From Lanius collurio (taxonomy: Eukaryota; Chordata; Aves; Passeriformes; Laniidae): a stretch of 64,000 bases of DNA. Below the pieces are notes generated by a model. It made no database searches. It was not told the DNA's origin and was given only the letters and a program-made list of their open reading frames with translations. Location of the stretch: the NCBI GenBank assembly GCA_020086605.1, contig JACBWW010000049.1:5179380-5243379 (forward strand), read 5' to 3'. Shown here piece after piece: positions 26,642-39,505 of the stretch. The position numbers were made by a program, and so were the translations under genes. The number at the start of each line of letters is the position of its first letter. Position 1 is the first letter of the stretch.

Positions 26642-27605
26642 TCACCGATATTGCTCTTTAAAATAACAAATGAAATATTAAGACATTTCATCAGAGCAAG
26701 TATTAAGTCTGAAAATGATGGTGCAGTTTTATGCTATCCTAAGAGTTAAGCTCAAAATCATGGGAAGTCAGTCAATATTCTGTTCCTGGTACTTTCATGC
26801 TTGTGGAGGACACAGGATGGCATGTTACTGCCTCATCATCTCATCCCAGTCCTACTGCCTGCTGCAAAAGTGTCATCATGGTCATGGTCTTTAGAGCAGT
26901 TGCTGACTGAGCTGGAAGGATTGTTACTCAACAATATCAATACTCGGGGAATGACCCAGCTTCATTATAAAACAGCTCTCACACAATGGGTTACAAATGT
27001 GGATTATGGCAAATATTATTTTTTTCCTGAGTACAGCCATGATCCAACACCTATTCCAATTACTTAGGGGCTCCATGAACTTTGATCAAGCACTTAAACA
27101 CTTGTGAATTTTTTTTGCAGCTGGATTATGTGATCTTTGTTTTCCATTGTGAGCATTGCTTATTTGAAAGTTAGAAAACTTTTGATGGGTTCCTGCAGGA
27201 AAAAATCAAGTCATAAATCCCCATGTAAGTTTTATTTACCAAGTTTTTCATAGTGAAAATGGATGGGGAATCACCTGTTAGAGAAAGTTGCCTAATAATA
27301 ACGGCTGGAAAACCTACAGCCCCGTTAAGAATGGATCTCCTTCCCCAGTGATTTCCAGACAGCTGTGTAACATGACAATAGAGACTGCAACCTATCATCC
27401 AAGGTGTAGAATTCATTACTCAAAGAAACCTGGTTTAGGCATCTGGGAAAACTGTAGACAAAGCAACAGCAGGAAAATGATATTTTGAAGAACACATTGA
27501 AATTAGACATGAAAATGACTGTAGAAAGAATCAAACAAGAGCAGAGAGTGCCAGTTAAGCAGCTGCTGGTTGTGATTTTCAGTATTTAACTTGCTAGAAG
27601 CACTC

Positions 27606-27690
27606 AGGTTAGGAAGGATCTCTGGAGGATTTGTAGTGCAATGCTCAAAGCAGAGCTAATGGCAAAGTTTGATCGGGGTTGTTCAGATTC
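27606..27690 (-). mobile_element. CR1 LINE 3' fragment
   Basis: Reads 'ggaaggatctctggagga', then 'tgctcaaagcagagctaatgg' and 'ggttgttcag'. This is the reverse complement of a common CR1 3' UTR variant ('...tctggaggtcatctagtcc... tgctcaaagcaggg ... ggttgctcag'). The terminal ATTCTATG units are lost or diverged. It lies directly beside a second CR1 tail in the opposite orientation. Confidence 0.6.
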
Positions 27691-27739
27691 TGGCCCAGCT
27701 CAGCTGGCACAGTGCCCCACTACAGCCTCTACAGAACCT

Positions 27740-27870
27740 CTCTCAGATGGAGCTGGGATGGGGCTCTGAGGAACCTTGTGTAGTGGGGGCCATCCCTGTC
27801 CATGGCTGAGAGTTGGAACCAGATGATCTTTAAGTTTCTTTCCAGCCCAAACCATTCTATGATTCTATGG
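27740..27870 (+). mobile_element. CR1 LINE 3' end with intact terminal repeats
   Basis: Ends in ATTCTATGATTCTATGG, preceded by 'gatgatctttaagtttctttccagccc' and, further upstream, 'gtccatggctgagagttggaacc'. This is the standard CR1 3' UTR order on the plus strand. The intact terminal octamers mark 27869-27870 as the 3' end. The insertion is strongly 5'-truncated. Confidence 0.85.
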
Positions 27871-30800
27871 ACTTTTGGGCCCAGCAGTCCAGTTTGCTTT
27901 CCATGCACTTTGGGGTCCAGTCTGCACTTTCTCAGTTTGTCTACTGGGCGCTTCTTGGATAATGTATTTAAAGCCCTGCTTAATTTCAGGTGAACAATAT
28001 TTTTAAACTACTTTGCATTCACAGACTCAGATATTTGATTAGAGAAGGAACTCAGGTTTGATTAAACCTGACTGATCTTAGTAAATCAGAGGTAGCAAAT
28101 AATCACCTTTTTGTCTTTCAGGTACCTTCCACAATTCATGTTTTCTTTCAATGAACTAGTACTAGGGCCTTGTTCATTCTCTTGTTTTATTCTTCTAAAC
28201 TTCTATTCAAGTCCATAATTGACAAAATCATCATGAGAATAACATATTAAACAGAATGAACTAGTAATCACTTCTTCTCATTAATCTGGAGTTTGATTAA
28301 GTCTCGAAGAAGTACTTGATAATTTGGAATCTAGCTCTGATATGTTTTAAGTATTTGAAAACCCTTTGTAATTCTTTTTGTCTCTTGGAACATGAAGAAT
28401 TAAATAGCCCTTTCTTTTTCCATTTTCCCAGGACTTGCCAAGATATCATCACAACTGAGATTTTTAATCCACATTTTTCAAACTGATATATCAAAATTTT
28501 AGAGCCTTGATCTAATGTCACTATTCAGAAAGCAAGTTGATTTTCAGGTGTTTGGCAGTTCACTTCTGAAAATGTCTTTAATTTGCTTGCTTCTCTCAGT
28601 CAGTTAATTCCCCCTGACTCAGTAGGAAGCAGAGTGAAACTAAGTGTGGTTTCCATACAGCTTTCTGAACAGCTAGCAGACAGGAGATACATCTTTGCTC
28701 TGTGAACAGCCTAGGCCAGATATTTTATGTGTAGCTGAGCAGTGAACAGTTCCATATTTCATTAGCAATCTCCAGTACAATTCTGTGCTCCTTGTGCCTT
28801 TAGCAAAATGCAAGAAATTACAAGGATGACATGAAGTGCAGGAGAGAGGAACATTATAAAAGGAACTACTTAGAAAGTGAGAAGTGGCAGTGCTCACTTG
28901 CTTAATATTTGTATAAAAACCTCTTGAAAATGAGAGGAATAGAAGCATTCTTTTCTTTTTGTTTTTTTTTTTTTTTCTTAAATCATTGGTGTGTTGCACA
29001 TCCTAATTGAAACTTGTAGAGCAGAAAGCTGATCTTGCAGTAATGTTTGTGGATACAATTATGGAAATCCTTTGAGCGTGATTAAATTATACAGTGCCTG
29101 GATATTGAAGTCGTTTCCATACTTATGTCTGCAGTAGAGTCCGTGGCAAAGTAGGAGGTGACACCTCCCTGATCAATCTGTTTAGAAAGACAGGATGTGC
29201 AGTCGTTTTCCAATTAGCAAGCTTTCTCCAGGGCTAAATACCATCCATAGAGTCAGTTCTGCATGGTCCATTGGACAAATTTGAACACATATGAAGTAGA
29301 GACATCCTTGAAAGATCACTAAGAAGACCTGATCAGTATAAAATGGTTGTGTTACAGAAGAAAAGGCATGTCTTAATATTAATTGGAGTAAGGAAAGTTT
29401 TTAGTTGATTATTTATTGCTAAATCCAGGTCTTTGGTGGCTTTTATAAATCTAGGTTATGGAACTTGGTACAGTTATTTGTTTGAGATACTGTAGTTTAT
29501 CCACCACCCCAGAAATATAGGTTTATTTAGTTCTTGTTGTTCATCTCAAAGAGGTGGTTGATTTCTTTTCATAGGTAAAGAATGGTTTAATTTATTATCT
29601 GTTGTGAATACCTGGGCAGGTGTCCAAAGTTCCAGGATTTGTTGTTAAAAAACAAAACTTGAGAATAGAGGAAGAAATTTTTTGCACAGAAAAAAAATGC
29701 AAGTTGTGTCTAACACAAAGATATACTTTAAAAATAGTGTTTCCTGAGAAGAAATATGGTCCATCCAGAATATTAAATTTCAAATGCTTAACAGTTCTGT
29801 TTTCATGAAAAATCACATCACTCCAGAACAGCATAGGTTTTCTACAATATTCAGGCTCCTAAAATTCATCAAAAATAGCCAGACTAAAGTCTAGTTTACA
29901 AAAGCACAGATATGCTTTATCTGCTCCCTCACTTATAGAGAAATTAATTTTTAAGGCCATTATAAATGTGATCATCTCCATAACTTGGGGATAGATTTTA
30001 TCCAGGAAGTGTTTTAATCACCCTGATAACTTTCAGTTATTGCAAACTCACTTGCTTCTTATTTTGGGTGAGAATCACCTCTGCTCTACAGGCTCTGGAG
30101 GAAGGTATATGTCTATTAGTAAATGGTTCAAATGGTTAAGTATATTCCTGCTAAAAGATTGCATCTCATTTCCAGTTTGAAGGTTTGGCTCTCAGCCACT
30201 GGGTCTTGTTATGACAGATGAAAGAGCCCTCTGATATCAGGCACTGCTCCCTGCGTAGGTGGAATGTTCCCCATGTTGTCCATATTAATCTGATTCATTG
30301 CTGCTACTGCATTATCTTTCATCATTTTTCCTAACTGTCAATTTTCAAAATAGTGCTGCTTTTGATATACTGCTTGTTTTTGTAGCTGAGAAGCCATGAA
30401 GTAGCTGGAGAGGACTTAAAAGAGATCTTCATCTGGATGAATTATTACTGATAGGAAAAAAAAAAATTCTACATCTCTGAAGGATGTCTTACACTTTGGA
30501 CTACAATTTTCTGGCAACTTTCAGCACAGAGGTCTCATGTTTGCTTTAATAAATGACTGAAGTGCCTAGACATCTATTTTTCTATGTCTGGTTCCCAAAA
30601 TGGAAGCTGGAACTCCCATGGTAGGCACATTAGCTCTAGTTTTTCTGGCCTAATTTCCAGCAATATCCTCATGATTCCTGCTAGCTACCTGCCCTGGTAG
30701 TGCACATCTGGCCAAGAAGAAACTCAAGGCAGGTGGATTTCTATGCAATTTAGGAAATGTCCCAGTGCCTGGAAAGTGTTAGCCACTACAGAGTAATCCA

Positions 30801-33800
30801 TGCAGTGTAGCAGATAGCCCTGGGAACTGACTGTAAAGCTGCTTAATATAGTAGAGTGTCTGAAACTCTTCCCCTCCTCTGCAGCTTAGACATATGGCTT
30901 AGAACTCACGGGAAAGAGGATGGATTTCAGAATCCAGAAACCTCTACTGTGAAGAAGTCTACAGAAACACCTCCCAAGAACTCAGAAGAGATTGCAAAAG
31001 AGACATTATTTTCTCTTTTCTCTCAAACCTGCCAAGGATTTCATGCATTTGCCTAGCAAGTGAGAAAAGAGGCTGTTCTCATCAAATTCTCATGGGCCAA
31101 CTCAGAAGGCTCTCTGAACACAGGGATGAGGCCCTTTTTGTCAAAGGTGTACAACTGCATCCAGAAATATCACTCAAAGATCTCTCAGGTTCCAGTTCAT
31201 CCCTCTTTCCCAAAAATCCAGGAAATTGCACAGTCACTTTTACTTTCCTTTTATGTGATTTTGTTTTTGTTTAAATGACATACTGAGCTATGGCAAGTAT
31301 TTCTTTTTTTTTCCAAAATGTAAGAAAACTTTGTTTATTCAGAAGCATTTACTAACCACTCAAAAATCAATATAAAACAGAGTATTGCTGTCATATGTGT
31401 ATTCAAACAGATCCAAGACATACTACACCCTTGTTTTTGTGGCAAACCTTTCTTCTTTGTGAAAAGCTTGTTTTACAAAGTAACAGAAAGAAGGGTGAAA
31501 AGAGTGACTTATCAGAAGCTGTGCTTCCAAGATGTTTGGAAAGAGAAGAAAGATTTGGCTGGTTGCTTACCCAGAAATTTTTCAAGATGCTTTTTGCTCA
31601 GATGAAATTGCAAATAAAAGCTCAGTTTGAATGTACTGCTGGTTGGTTGAACTTATAATGACTACTGCAAATACAAGAGAATACTCAGAGGACATAGTGT
31701 GGTTTCAACTCCATCTTGGAAAATAAGAAAAGTTGTTGTTTACACTTGAAAGATGATATTGAAGAATTAAACAATGCCTCATTGTCTCACCTAGTTCCAC
31801 TTCTACTCAGATTCTTTTCTTGCCCTTATTCCTGTCACTGACCATACTGAATACCCTTCTAACTGAAAGAGAATTAATATGTGGAATGAGGTGCAAACAA
31901 ACATATGCTTCATCTAGAACTGGTGGATGACAAGATTACAGATAAGCTTAAAGTCTGGAGTTTTACCTCCACAGAGACTTCACAAAAATGCTGAGAGAAA
32001 AAACTGAAACTCACAAATTTTGAATGCCCTCCAACATTTGATGATTTGATTATTTTGCTCACATCTATGTTTATAGACTTTGAAGCTGCTTTGTGAGGTA
32101 GTCAGAAACAGAAAACTTTTACAAGGTAAATAACTGAAAGAGTTGAGAATGAAAGAAGAGACCCTCTTCAGCTGACAGGATTCTAGGGCCCATAAAAAAA
32201 TAAAACATGGTCCTCTGAGTAATCTTGAAAACACATGGGAATGACCATAGAATTTAGTTCCTCTTGAGGGATCAAAATAAGCAGTAACTTTATCAGGATA
32301 ATACAGCACTCAGAGCCTGGCCTTGGACAGCATAATGTGAACTGACAGCCTTTCCAAGGAATTTTGAGGGTTTGTCTCTATCTGCAGTTGCTTCACATTT
32401 AAAAGTTAGGCTCTGAACACCAATAAGAGGCATTTAGCAGAACCAAATATTGGATCCAATTTTCTGAATGAACATTCATAGGACCATCCTTCTTCCCAGA
32501 CTGAGACATTTTGCTAATGAAAGGCACATAGAAGACATCCTCGATATTTTGTTTCAGAGTTTGCATCTATTACACTCTTGTAATGAAGAAGGGAAGCAAA
32601 ATAAACAAAGCAAAATAAAACCAAATAAAGGAAAATTATCAATAGATAAAAGAAAAAATATCAAACCTGCTTGCTAAAATAAACAAATGGAAAAGGCAAA
32701 TTATTAGTGAATACTTGTTTTCTAGCAAAGCTACTGGGGGAAATAGTAGGAATATGAGCAAGTAAATATGCACAGCATTCCTGGAGGAGAAATAAATAGG
32801 GATCCTCTTATACTGCTGCTTATGCACAGCTTGGAAACATCACTATAAAAGCTGCAGGGAATAGAAATACACTGTATGTGAGCAGAACATTCTTGGACTG
32901 TTTATGACACTACATGCATGCCATACCCTGAGGTTCCTATAAAATACTTATTATTTGCCAGTTCAAGCTGTTTGGCTTAGTTGTGATTTGGGTAATATTT
33001 CCTTCCACTGGAAGAAGTGCTCTGCTGTTGGTATAGGCTGGAGTGCTACAGCAGCACATCCTCATCTTTCTCAGATTGCTCATAAATTTGCAGGCCACAG
33101 TTATCAACCACAGGTATTCTAAACTGCAAGTGACTCTGCTTGTGGATCCATAGAGCAGGGAATATCCACCAGAATTTCAAGTTCATTTACTCCTCCATTT
33201 CCATGGTTGTGTATCTCTTATCACAGGTTTAAAATGATTCATTTACCAGGGCTATGACATACATGCAGAAATTCATGGTGACCTCTGTTAATTGCAGGGC
33301 AAAATATAACACCGAGCAAACTCACAGGCTTTTACTATGAAAACCGAAGGTTTTTCTTGGTTTTGTTTGGAAGAATTTTCAACTACTTCAATCAAGAAAA
33401 ATTTTGTAAAAGGACCAAGTAGGTGAAACAATGACAAAATTTGAACTCTTTGACAGAGGACAAGGAAGTTTTGATTAGGGGGAAGACAATTTGAGAACAA
33501 TTTCCTTTCCTGAGGCTGCACCTACAATCACAGGGGGCTATCAACTATTGCATAACCCTGAGTATCCAAACAAAGGAGTTATTGGTGAGTAGACTAGGAT
33601 GGTAGAAATTCCTCGGGGTATATCCATAAAAGCTTCAAGGACAGAGAGTGTGGAGTGAGAAGGGCATACAGAGCAGCTCATTTCCAAGGATAAATCCCAC
33701 CTGTGCAGAGGCTGGAAGGCAGCACTGGGGAGACCCACTGCAGGGTGTGTTTAACCCCTCCTGTTAAACCAGGCTCTGCTGCACTGCTTTGTCAAATCCC

Positions 33801-36800
33801 ATTCTCTGTTGCAGGACTGAGTTCTCTGCACAGCCCAGACTTGGGAACACACAGAGCCCACTGCAACACTCAGGGGCCATGAGCAGCCTCAAGTCTCAGT
33901 CACACAATGTTTGGGTTGGAGCCTCTCATCTCAGAGTGGCCAGGCCAGGAGCTTTTTACCTTTAAGGGGATTATCTTCAGGAGATTCAGTAGCTTAACTG
34001 CCCATGGGAACAGAACTCATGGGGAATTTTGCTCCAAAGGAAGTCAGTCATCAAGGTTCTTCTATCTTTTTCTTGGGATATTAAATATTCTCTCAGAGTA
34101 AACAATCTATTTGATGATTTTCCTCTGACTGATACTTAGCTCTAGGAAAGGACAAGCTCATTTTGCCAAAATTGCTTCTGGATTAGGATGCTGCATACCC
34201 CATTGCTAGGGACATGGCCTACTGCAGAAAACATTACAATTTAATTATATTGGTGAATGCAATATTATTTGTGAAATAAAATTGCCTTTTTAGGATTTTT
34301 AGCATTCTTGAATCTTTAGAGAATCATTAAACAAAATAATTCCCTATTACCTCAGTGAAAAGGAATTAATGAAAGAGCAAAGCTATCAGAAAGGTCGGAA
34401 AGCAAATGATTATGAGTTAATAATGTTTCAGGAATTTAAATGTAAAATCCTGCTAATAATCAGAAGAAATAGCTATGCAGGATCAAACTATCATGCAGAG
34501 CCTCCCACAATAATTTATTCATTAAAGAAAAGGAAAATTATTTTCTATTATTCCAAAGAATAATCTCACAGTGAAAAATAAGTTGGCATTTATAGTGCTT
34601 CAGATCTAGAAGTGAACAGGAAAGATATTTGTGATTTGCAAACAAAAGATTTATTTCTATTAAAAACTAAAAAAAAAGAAAAAAAAGTAAAAAAGAGTAG
34701 TTAGTTCAATTCCCTTTCCTGGATACCTTTTTTTAACATTTTCATACATTATAAAGCTGTGTGATAGCAAAATTATAATCTAATCACTTAGGATCATCTA
34801 AGTATTCTAATTGAAAACTTTGCAATTATTTCAGTGTTATGAATAGTACACGTAAATGCTCCTTTCCTATTTACTGAAAGAGTCTAGTAAATAAGCTTGG
34901 GTTTAAATCTCCAAATATTTGGCAGTGCCTGGAATTCTGAAAGTAATGTTATAGCCAGTTTTCCTCCAAAAGCTCTTGAGAATTCTTGGAAAACTCATTT
35001 CACAGTCTGATGTCTGCATATAGGAAGCCTGTGAGACTAATGTGTGATAGGCTGTCAAGAATGGAATAATAGAGAACTCCCTTCAACCAGTATGAAGAAA
35101 GATACCAAGTGAATCTCTGGCTATTCTACATCATCTGATTTCATTTGCCTATACTTAGACTTTTACTGTTCTTCGAGATATCTCAGATTATTCAGGCTTC
35201 TGCAAGAGGCAGGCAAAGGCACCATCAAACTTGAGAGAACACCAGAACTCTTCCTCTTTGAAAAGTAGCTATTTGGGGCAATTATTTGGGGTCATGAAAT
35301 CCCACCTCTACATTTTTAGGTGTGGGGTAGGTGTCTGAGCTTCTGTCATAGATGGAAGATCTCTAACCATGGAGTCTGCAGAACCTTTTGGCTGACCTGT
35401 TACCAGGTCTTCTGGAGGACGTGGTTTTCTTGTCATTCCTGTGTGGCATGTGCCAACTGAATGGGAGCAAAGTTCAGATGGGGTATCAAGAAACTTTTTT
35501 TTCTCTAATCAGTACAACCAACAATGAGACAAGTTACTGGCAGGTGTTGTAGTCTCCATTTGTGCCTTTACTCCATTCGTGGCGTTTGTCACAACTGGTA
35601 AAATAAATAACCCAGAGAAACCTGAAAGGACCCCACAGATGTCTCTATGACCTCATAGAGAAACAGAAAGTTGGAACAGAGACTTCCTGAGGTCTCTTCA
35701 CACCTGATTTATCCCATGATTTCCCAATCCTTGGGTACTGTAGAACACCTTGAACAACACTAACACCAAACATTGACCGTCTGGCAACTGCATTGAGCTC
35801 TTGAGCAGCTCTGGCACCAGCTGGAGTTGATGCATGCAGACCATACGCAGACATTTATATGTTGACAGCTGAATTTGGATCCTAGTCATGAGATGATGAA
35901 TCCTGCTTCTCACATGATAGTTATGCATATGTAGAGAAAGGCAAGGTTCATCAGACATATATTTTTTCCATCTAATTCGCTGTGTGTTTATTCATGTGTG
36001 AATGTGAGACACATCATGCAGGGATACTAGAAAATACTGTGTCTGTCTTTGAAAAAAAATGTTGTTTAGTTGTCTTCTGTGCAATTAATTTTCTGCTATT
36101 TAAGTCTGAGAGTAGACTAGAATGTAAGTGTTGTTTTATTTAAAAAACAGAGAGTGAATAAACTGCTTTGGTTAAAACAGCATCAAGGGGTGCTTTATAG
36201 GGAGGATTTAAAGCGCTCAACTTCTGAAGCTCGTTGAAGAGAAGATGTAAAAATGCTGAATACTCTATTCCCAAGTAATTTACTCTAATTATCAAGGAAA
36301 AGGGGAACATTCTCTCTCTCTAAAGAGATTTCCTTCAGAAAAGCCATGACTGTTCTTCACATCAAGTTTTTAATTTGGAAAATGAGTAAGAGAGGTGATT
36401 TTAGATGCTTTCAGCTTGAATCAGTTCTCAACTACTTACTGAAAAGAATCAGAGTGGTTTTCCAGGAGTTTATCTGACTCAAATACCCAAGAGCTCTGAA
36501 TGTCAGTGCTGATGTTGAACTCTCCACAGTAGTGCCCTTCCAGAACTTTACTGCAATTTAAGGCAAACCTGGAAATTACATAGACTGTGCAGCCAAATCT
36601 CTTTTCCTTTGGTTGATCAACTCCATGGCTGGGCTGTTGAGTAGCAGCTCATAAACAGTAGAAATTTCTGTGGGCAAAATTCTGTCAACTTTGAGAAATA
36701 TAAAAGAAGCATGAGGGAAGAAATACGCTTTAGTAACTGTCTTCACAACACTCCTGTAAGGAAGCCAAAAATGTTCCCAGTTGTACAGATGAAAACCAAA

Positions 36801-37494
36801 GGTGCACAGGTTCTCTCTTTTGAGCTAGTCATCTAGGGCTTCACTCATATATCTAAATACAGGAAAATAACGTCAGTTGACAGGCCCTCACAAATCCATA
36901 CTGTCTATAGCTGTGACTCCAAAAAAGGCAAATTCTCCTGAGGATTCTGTGTCATATATCAGTCCTACACAGTCATCTTGGATTCTCCAGAATATCTACT
37001 ATGTCACTAGACACATTTGTGCAGTTAACTGAATAATTGAATATTTAATCCCTCCTTGCAGTCAAAAGAAAGTAGTAAATAACTCCAAGATGCAGGGCAT
37101 GACCTTGTTCAGACATTTAAACTGTTCTGAATCATTACAAATATAATTCAACATGTCTTTCATAAAGGTATGAAAGACTGAATAACATTCCATTTATATG
37201 TGGCCACAATTATGTCATATTATATTTATATTACATAAGATGCTGAATTTAAACCAAGTACAAAGGAAATGTGGTCATAGTAAGGAATTCTTCCTGTAAC
37301 ACATTTAGCACAACACTGGAGGTTTTTCCATATGAATGTGAAGCTGCTGAATGTGATCAGATACTGGCAGTGAGACAAAACACCAGCACAGAGAAGCATT
37401 AAAACTTGTAAAGAATTGTCGCAAAACTCTTCCTGGGATACTTCTTCCTGAAAAGAGGTTGTTGTGAGTTGGAGTAGGAACACAGGATCTTCCC
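27871..37494. other. Long non-coding stretch, no gene seen
   Basis: Nearly 10 kb without a recognised exon or a confident repeat. Items seen: a T run at 28962-28976; a compact palindrome GGAGGTG-A-CACCTCC at 29154-29168; and a somewhat GC-richer segment at about 33720-33930 that I could not classify. About 28300-28510 faintly resembles a very old CR1 but not enough to call. Confidence 0.6.
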
Positions 37495-37745
37495 GTGACT
37501 AACGGGTGGTAAGAAAAGGAAAAATGCCCTCAAGTTGCAGCAGGGGAGGTTTAGTTTGGATAGTAGGAAAAAAATTCTTCACCACAACGATTATCAGGAA
37601 CCGGAAGAGGATGCCCAGGGAAGCCATAGAATCCTCTTCTCTGGAGGTGTTTAAAAGATGCAGAGATGCAGCACTTGGGGACATTGTTAGGTCTACAGCT
37701 GGACTTGATGATCTGAAAGTTTTTTTCCATACTAAAGGATTCTTT
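37495..37745 (+). mobile_element. CR1 LINE 3' end
   Basis: Plus strand reads 'aaatgccctcaagttgcagcaggggaggtttag', 'ggatagtaggaaaaaaattcttcacc', 'tctggaggtgtttaaaa' and 'ggacttgatgatctgaaagt'. This is the CR1 3' UTR in order. The terminal octamers are reduced to GGATTCTTTT. Both frames that cover it are non-coding by-products. Confidence 0.85.
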
Positions 37746-37971
37746 TTTGTCTTCTTTTTAAGGATCTCAAGACACCTACACTATCAGGAAGCTTCTGTGT
37801 TTTCTGAAGGCTCCCATCTTGCCAATCACAGGGAAATGCTGAGAGCTGACATGGAATGAACCTGCTATAAATCACAGACATTTGCCCATAATTGAGTACA
37901 TGTGTGGTATCTGCAGGAATGAAATACAAATCTTTTCAATTCTCTGCCTTTATCACATATTCCCATAAATA

Positions 37972-38018
37972 ATGGAGTTTTCAATTTTGACCTTATCAAG
38001 GTCAAAATCTCTCTCCAT
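37972..38018. repeat. Two-part hairpin
   Basis: An inner stem of 11 perfect pairs (ATTTTGACCTT at 37984-37994 and its complement at 37998-38008, 3 nt loop) sits inside an outer stem of 6 pairs (ATGGAG at 37972-37977 with CTCCAT at 38013-38018). An asymmetric internal loop of 6 and 4 nt separates them. The total length is 47 nt. It is short for an animal pre-miRNA. Confidence 0.85.
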
Positions 38019-39243
38019 CATTGCCAGCTGTTTTTAAATTAACACAGTTTTCCTTTGAAATGAAACACATGAAAGAGTTTTATTGATTATTTTCTCAATA
38101 GAGAAAGTTTATACGGTAGATTATCACATCAAATATTCCTAACACTAATGAAAAAAATTACTACTGGATAACATTCTCTTTATTATCTAGAGAGTGGAGT
38201 GTCATCTTAAGTAGATTAATTTTATTCTTTAGATTCTGTGAACTGCAGAACAGCTCATTTAGAATCTGATATGGACGAAATTAAGAGAGGTTTTGAAAGA
38301 AACAACCAGTAATTTTAATGCTCACCAGTGAAACTAAAAATGACACATAATCATTTAGCTTTATCAAAAACAAAGATTATTTTGATCTATGATGGAGTTA
38401 TAGCCTTTAAAACAAGGGGAACAAAAGAACATTTAAAATACACTTTTGAATTAAAAATATCATTTTAAAAATATAAGAATGAATTATTTAGTCTCCTGAT
38501 TTGATTTTTCTTTTTTTTTCAGTACAAATAATTCAGACATGTGAGAAATTCATAGTTTTAGTGCCATTAAATTAGTACTTTCCAAACAATAACACATAAA
38601 CCTTTTGACAGAAAGGATCACCAAGTTTAAATTTGATCACTTCTAGCTCTCAGATAATGCCCCATTCAACAGATTGTGATTGCAGTTTCTTGAGTTTACC
38701 CCTGACTTATATAGTTGCTCAGGTTCTAGATCTTTGTTTCAGCCTTCCAGATCATATCTTTATAGGAAGGTCTATTTAACTGAAAAGGCTGAGTTCTTCT
38801 ACAACACAATTTTGTATGAACCCCTGAAATTCACCTGGCACCTCTGGTTTAGAACTACAAGTGTCCACATCCTGATTGCACGTGAGCTTTAAAGTTTACT
38901 GCATAATGTTGTTTTTACAGCAGAGTTGTCACTTTTATGTATATAAAAGCATCTCAGGTGCATTAGCAATGTACTCCTCTGGGGCTAACTGACTTCAATA
39001 GGTTTGTAAGCTATCACATTACTGCACAGATTTATGCAGTGCAGATAAAAAATAGCTCTTACTAGGGCATATCACTGTCCTCTTTCATGCTCTGGACAGG
39101 AGTGTGGCTGTACACTTCTCTGATCAAGACCAGGGTGGTTTTGAACATACAACAATGCAAAGGACTCGGGGATATTTCCTATTGAAGTTTTGCAGGAACA
39201 GATAGGAGCTGCAGTTTCAGGACTGGTACCACAATAACCAAGT

Positions 39244-39269
39244 CACTGTTAAGTCAAGTCTTAACAGTG
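39244..39269. repeat. Perfect 10 bp hairpin
   Basis: CACTGTTAAG at 39244-39253 and its exact reverse complement at 39260-39269, with a 6 nt loop. No terminator role applies in nuclear DNA; listed as a structural repeat only. Confidence 0.85.
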
Positions 39270-39455
39270 CAGCTGGTTAGTTCAGCACAGATGTTCAGAT
39301 TTGATTCACCATCATTCACCAGAAGTCTGCTCTGAGGCAGTGTCATCCCAGCGTGCATTTAAGAGCCATGGGGACTTTATGCCTTGGAACCAGTCTGAGA
39401 ATGCTGTGGAAGATAATTCCCTGTGAAGAAAATTAGAAGAATCATAGATATGAAA

Positions 39456-39505
39456 ATTCAGCTCAATTTATAGTACATATATTCAGCTTAATGTATAATA
39501 TATAT
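39456..39505. repeat. 25 bp tandem duplication, two copies
   Basis: ATTCAGCTCAATTTATAG... at 39456 and ATTCAGCTTAATGTATAA... at 39481 form two adjacent 25 bp units, roughly three quarters identical. Confidence 0.7.

Larger units (their letters stand above)
25271..27605. other. Non-coding stretch with two small repeats
   Basis: No gene seen. It holds the 34 bp tandem pair (25481-25545) and the perfect hairpin (26605-26641) listed separately. Frames of 60-90 codons lack recognisable motifs. Confidence 0.65.

Noticed and set aside
28290..28510. Possible very old CR1 on the minus strand
   Set aside because: Only scattered similarity; the conserved blocks are not in a convincing order.
33720..33930. 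GC-richer stretch considered as an LTR fragment
   Set aside because: No TG...CA ends, TATA or polyadenylation signal in a consistent layout.
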